Below the pieces are notes generated by a model. The model had not been told where the DNA came from. It worked only from the letters and a program-made list of their open reading frames with translations, and ran no database searches. The translations under genes and the position numbers were made by a program. Below are positions 63,979-64,000 of a stretch of 64,000 bases of DNA, one piece after another; within the stretch, counting starts at the first letter, position 1; every line of letters begins with the position of its first letter. The DNA comes from Marthasterias glacialis (Eukaryota; Echinodermata; Asteroidea; Forcipulatida; Asteriidae): assembly GCA_911728455.2 (NCBI GenBank), contig OU452226.1, positions 20,849,938-20,913,937 on the forward strand. The letters are read 5' to 3'.

Positions 63979-64000
63979 GTAAGCTACGTGTAGTACTTCC

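Overview
This is eukaryotic DNA from an animal, most likely a marine invertebrate deuterostome and probably a sea star. The coding content is a metazoan-type gene split by many introns. The non-coding DNA is packed with foldback elements, tRNA-derived SINEs, minisatellites and TACATGTA palindromes. The phylum is inferred from overall genome style; no sequence search was possible.

Only one protein-coding gene is supported: the 5' two thirds of an unconventional myosin XVIII gene (MYO18A-like), on the + strand. Sixteen coding exons between 6089 and 63978 join in frame at GT-AG sites and give 1161 codons. In order they encode a Lys/Glu-rich N-terminus, a PDZ domain (both in exon 1, as in the alpha isoform of vertebrate MYO18A), an SH3-like region and nearly the whole motor domain up to the converter. 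The nucleotide-binding motifs depart from active myosins: P-loop GRSGGGKS, switch I NASATR, switch II DLPGFQ. The neck and coiled-coil tail must lie beyond the right edge. A splice acceptor just before the start codon shows that at least one 5' UTR exon lies further upstream and was not located.

Region by region: 1-6067 is upstream or 5' intronic DNA with a SINE, a decayed LINE reverse-transcriptase fragment, a 906-bp foldback and a 16-bp minisatellite. Exon 1 is at 6089-7198. Intron 1 (24.2 kb) is dominated by a tandem duplication of about 10.5 kb (9483-19984 and 19985-30551). Its last 7.5 kb are essentially identical between copies, while its first 3 kb differ by many substitutions and indels. 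Exons 2 and 3 lie at 31.4-32.7 kb. Intron 3 (18.4 kb) holds many repeats, including an 849-bp tandem duplication carrying a tRNA-like module. Exons 4-16 run from 51.1 to 64.0 kb. Exon 5, which encodes switch I, is followed by a small array of partial copies of itself; the first is in frame and looks coding.

Abundant repeat families are: a CAGGCCTG-bounded element of about 170 bp (15 listed copies), two tRNA-derived SINE families, and several foldback or MITE families, some with clear target-site duplications (TTAA, an 8-bp hAT-like site, GTACGT). I saw no RNA gene I would call functional, no CRISPR array and no second protein-coding gene. The observations most worth following up are the exon 5 array, the mosaic 10.5-kb duplication (possibly an assembly artefact) and the foldback families.
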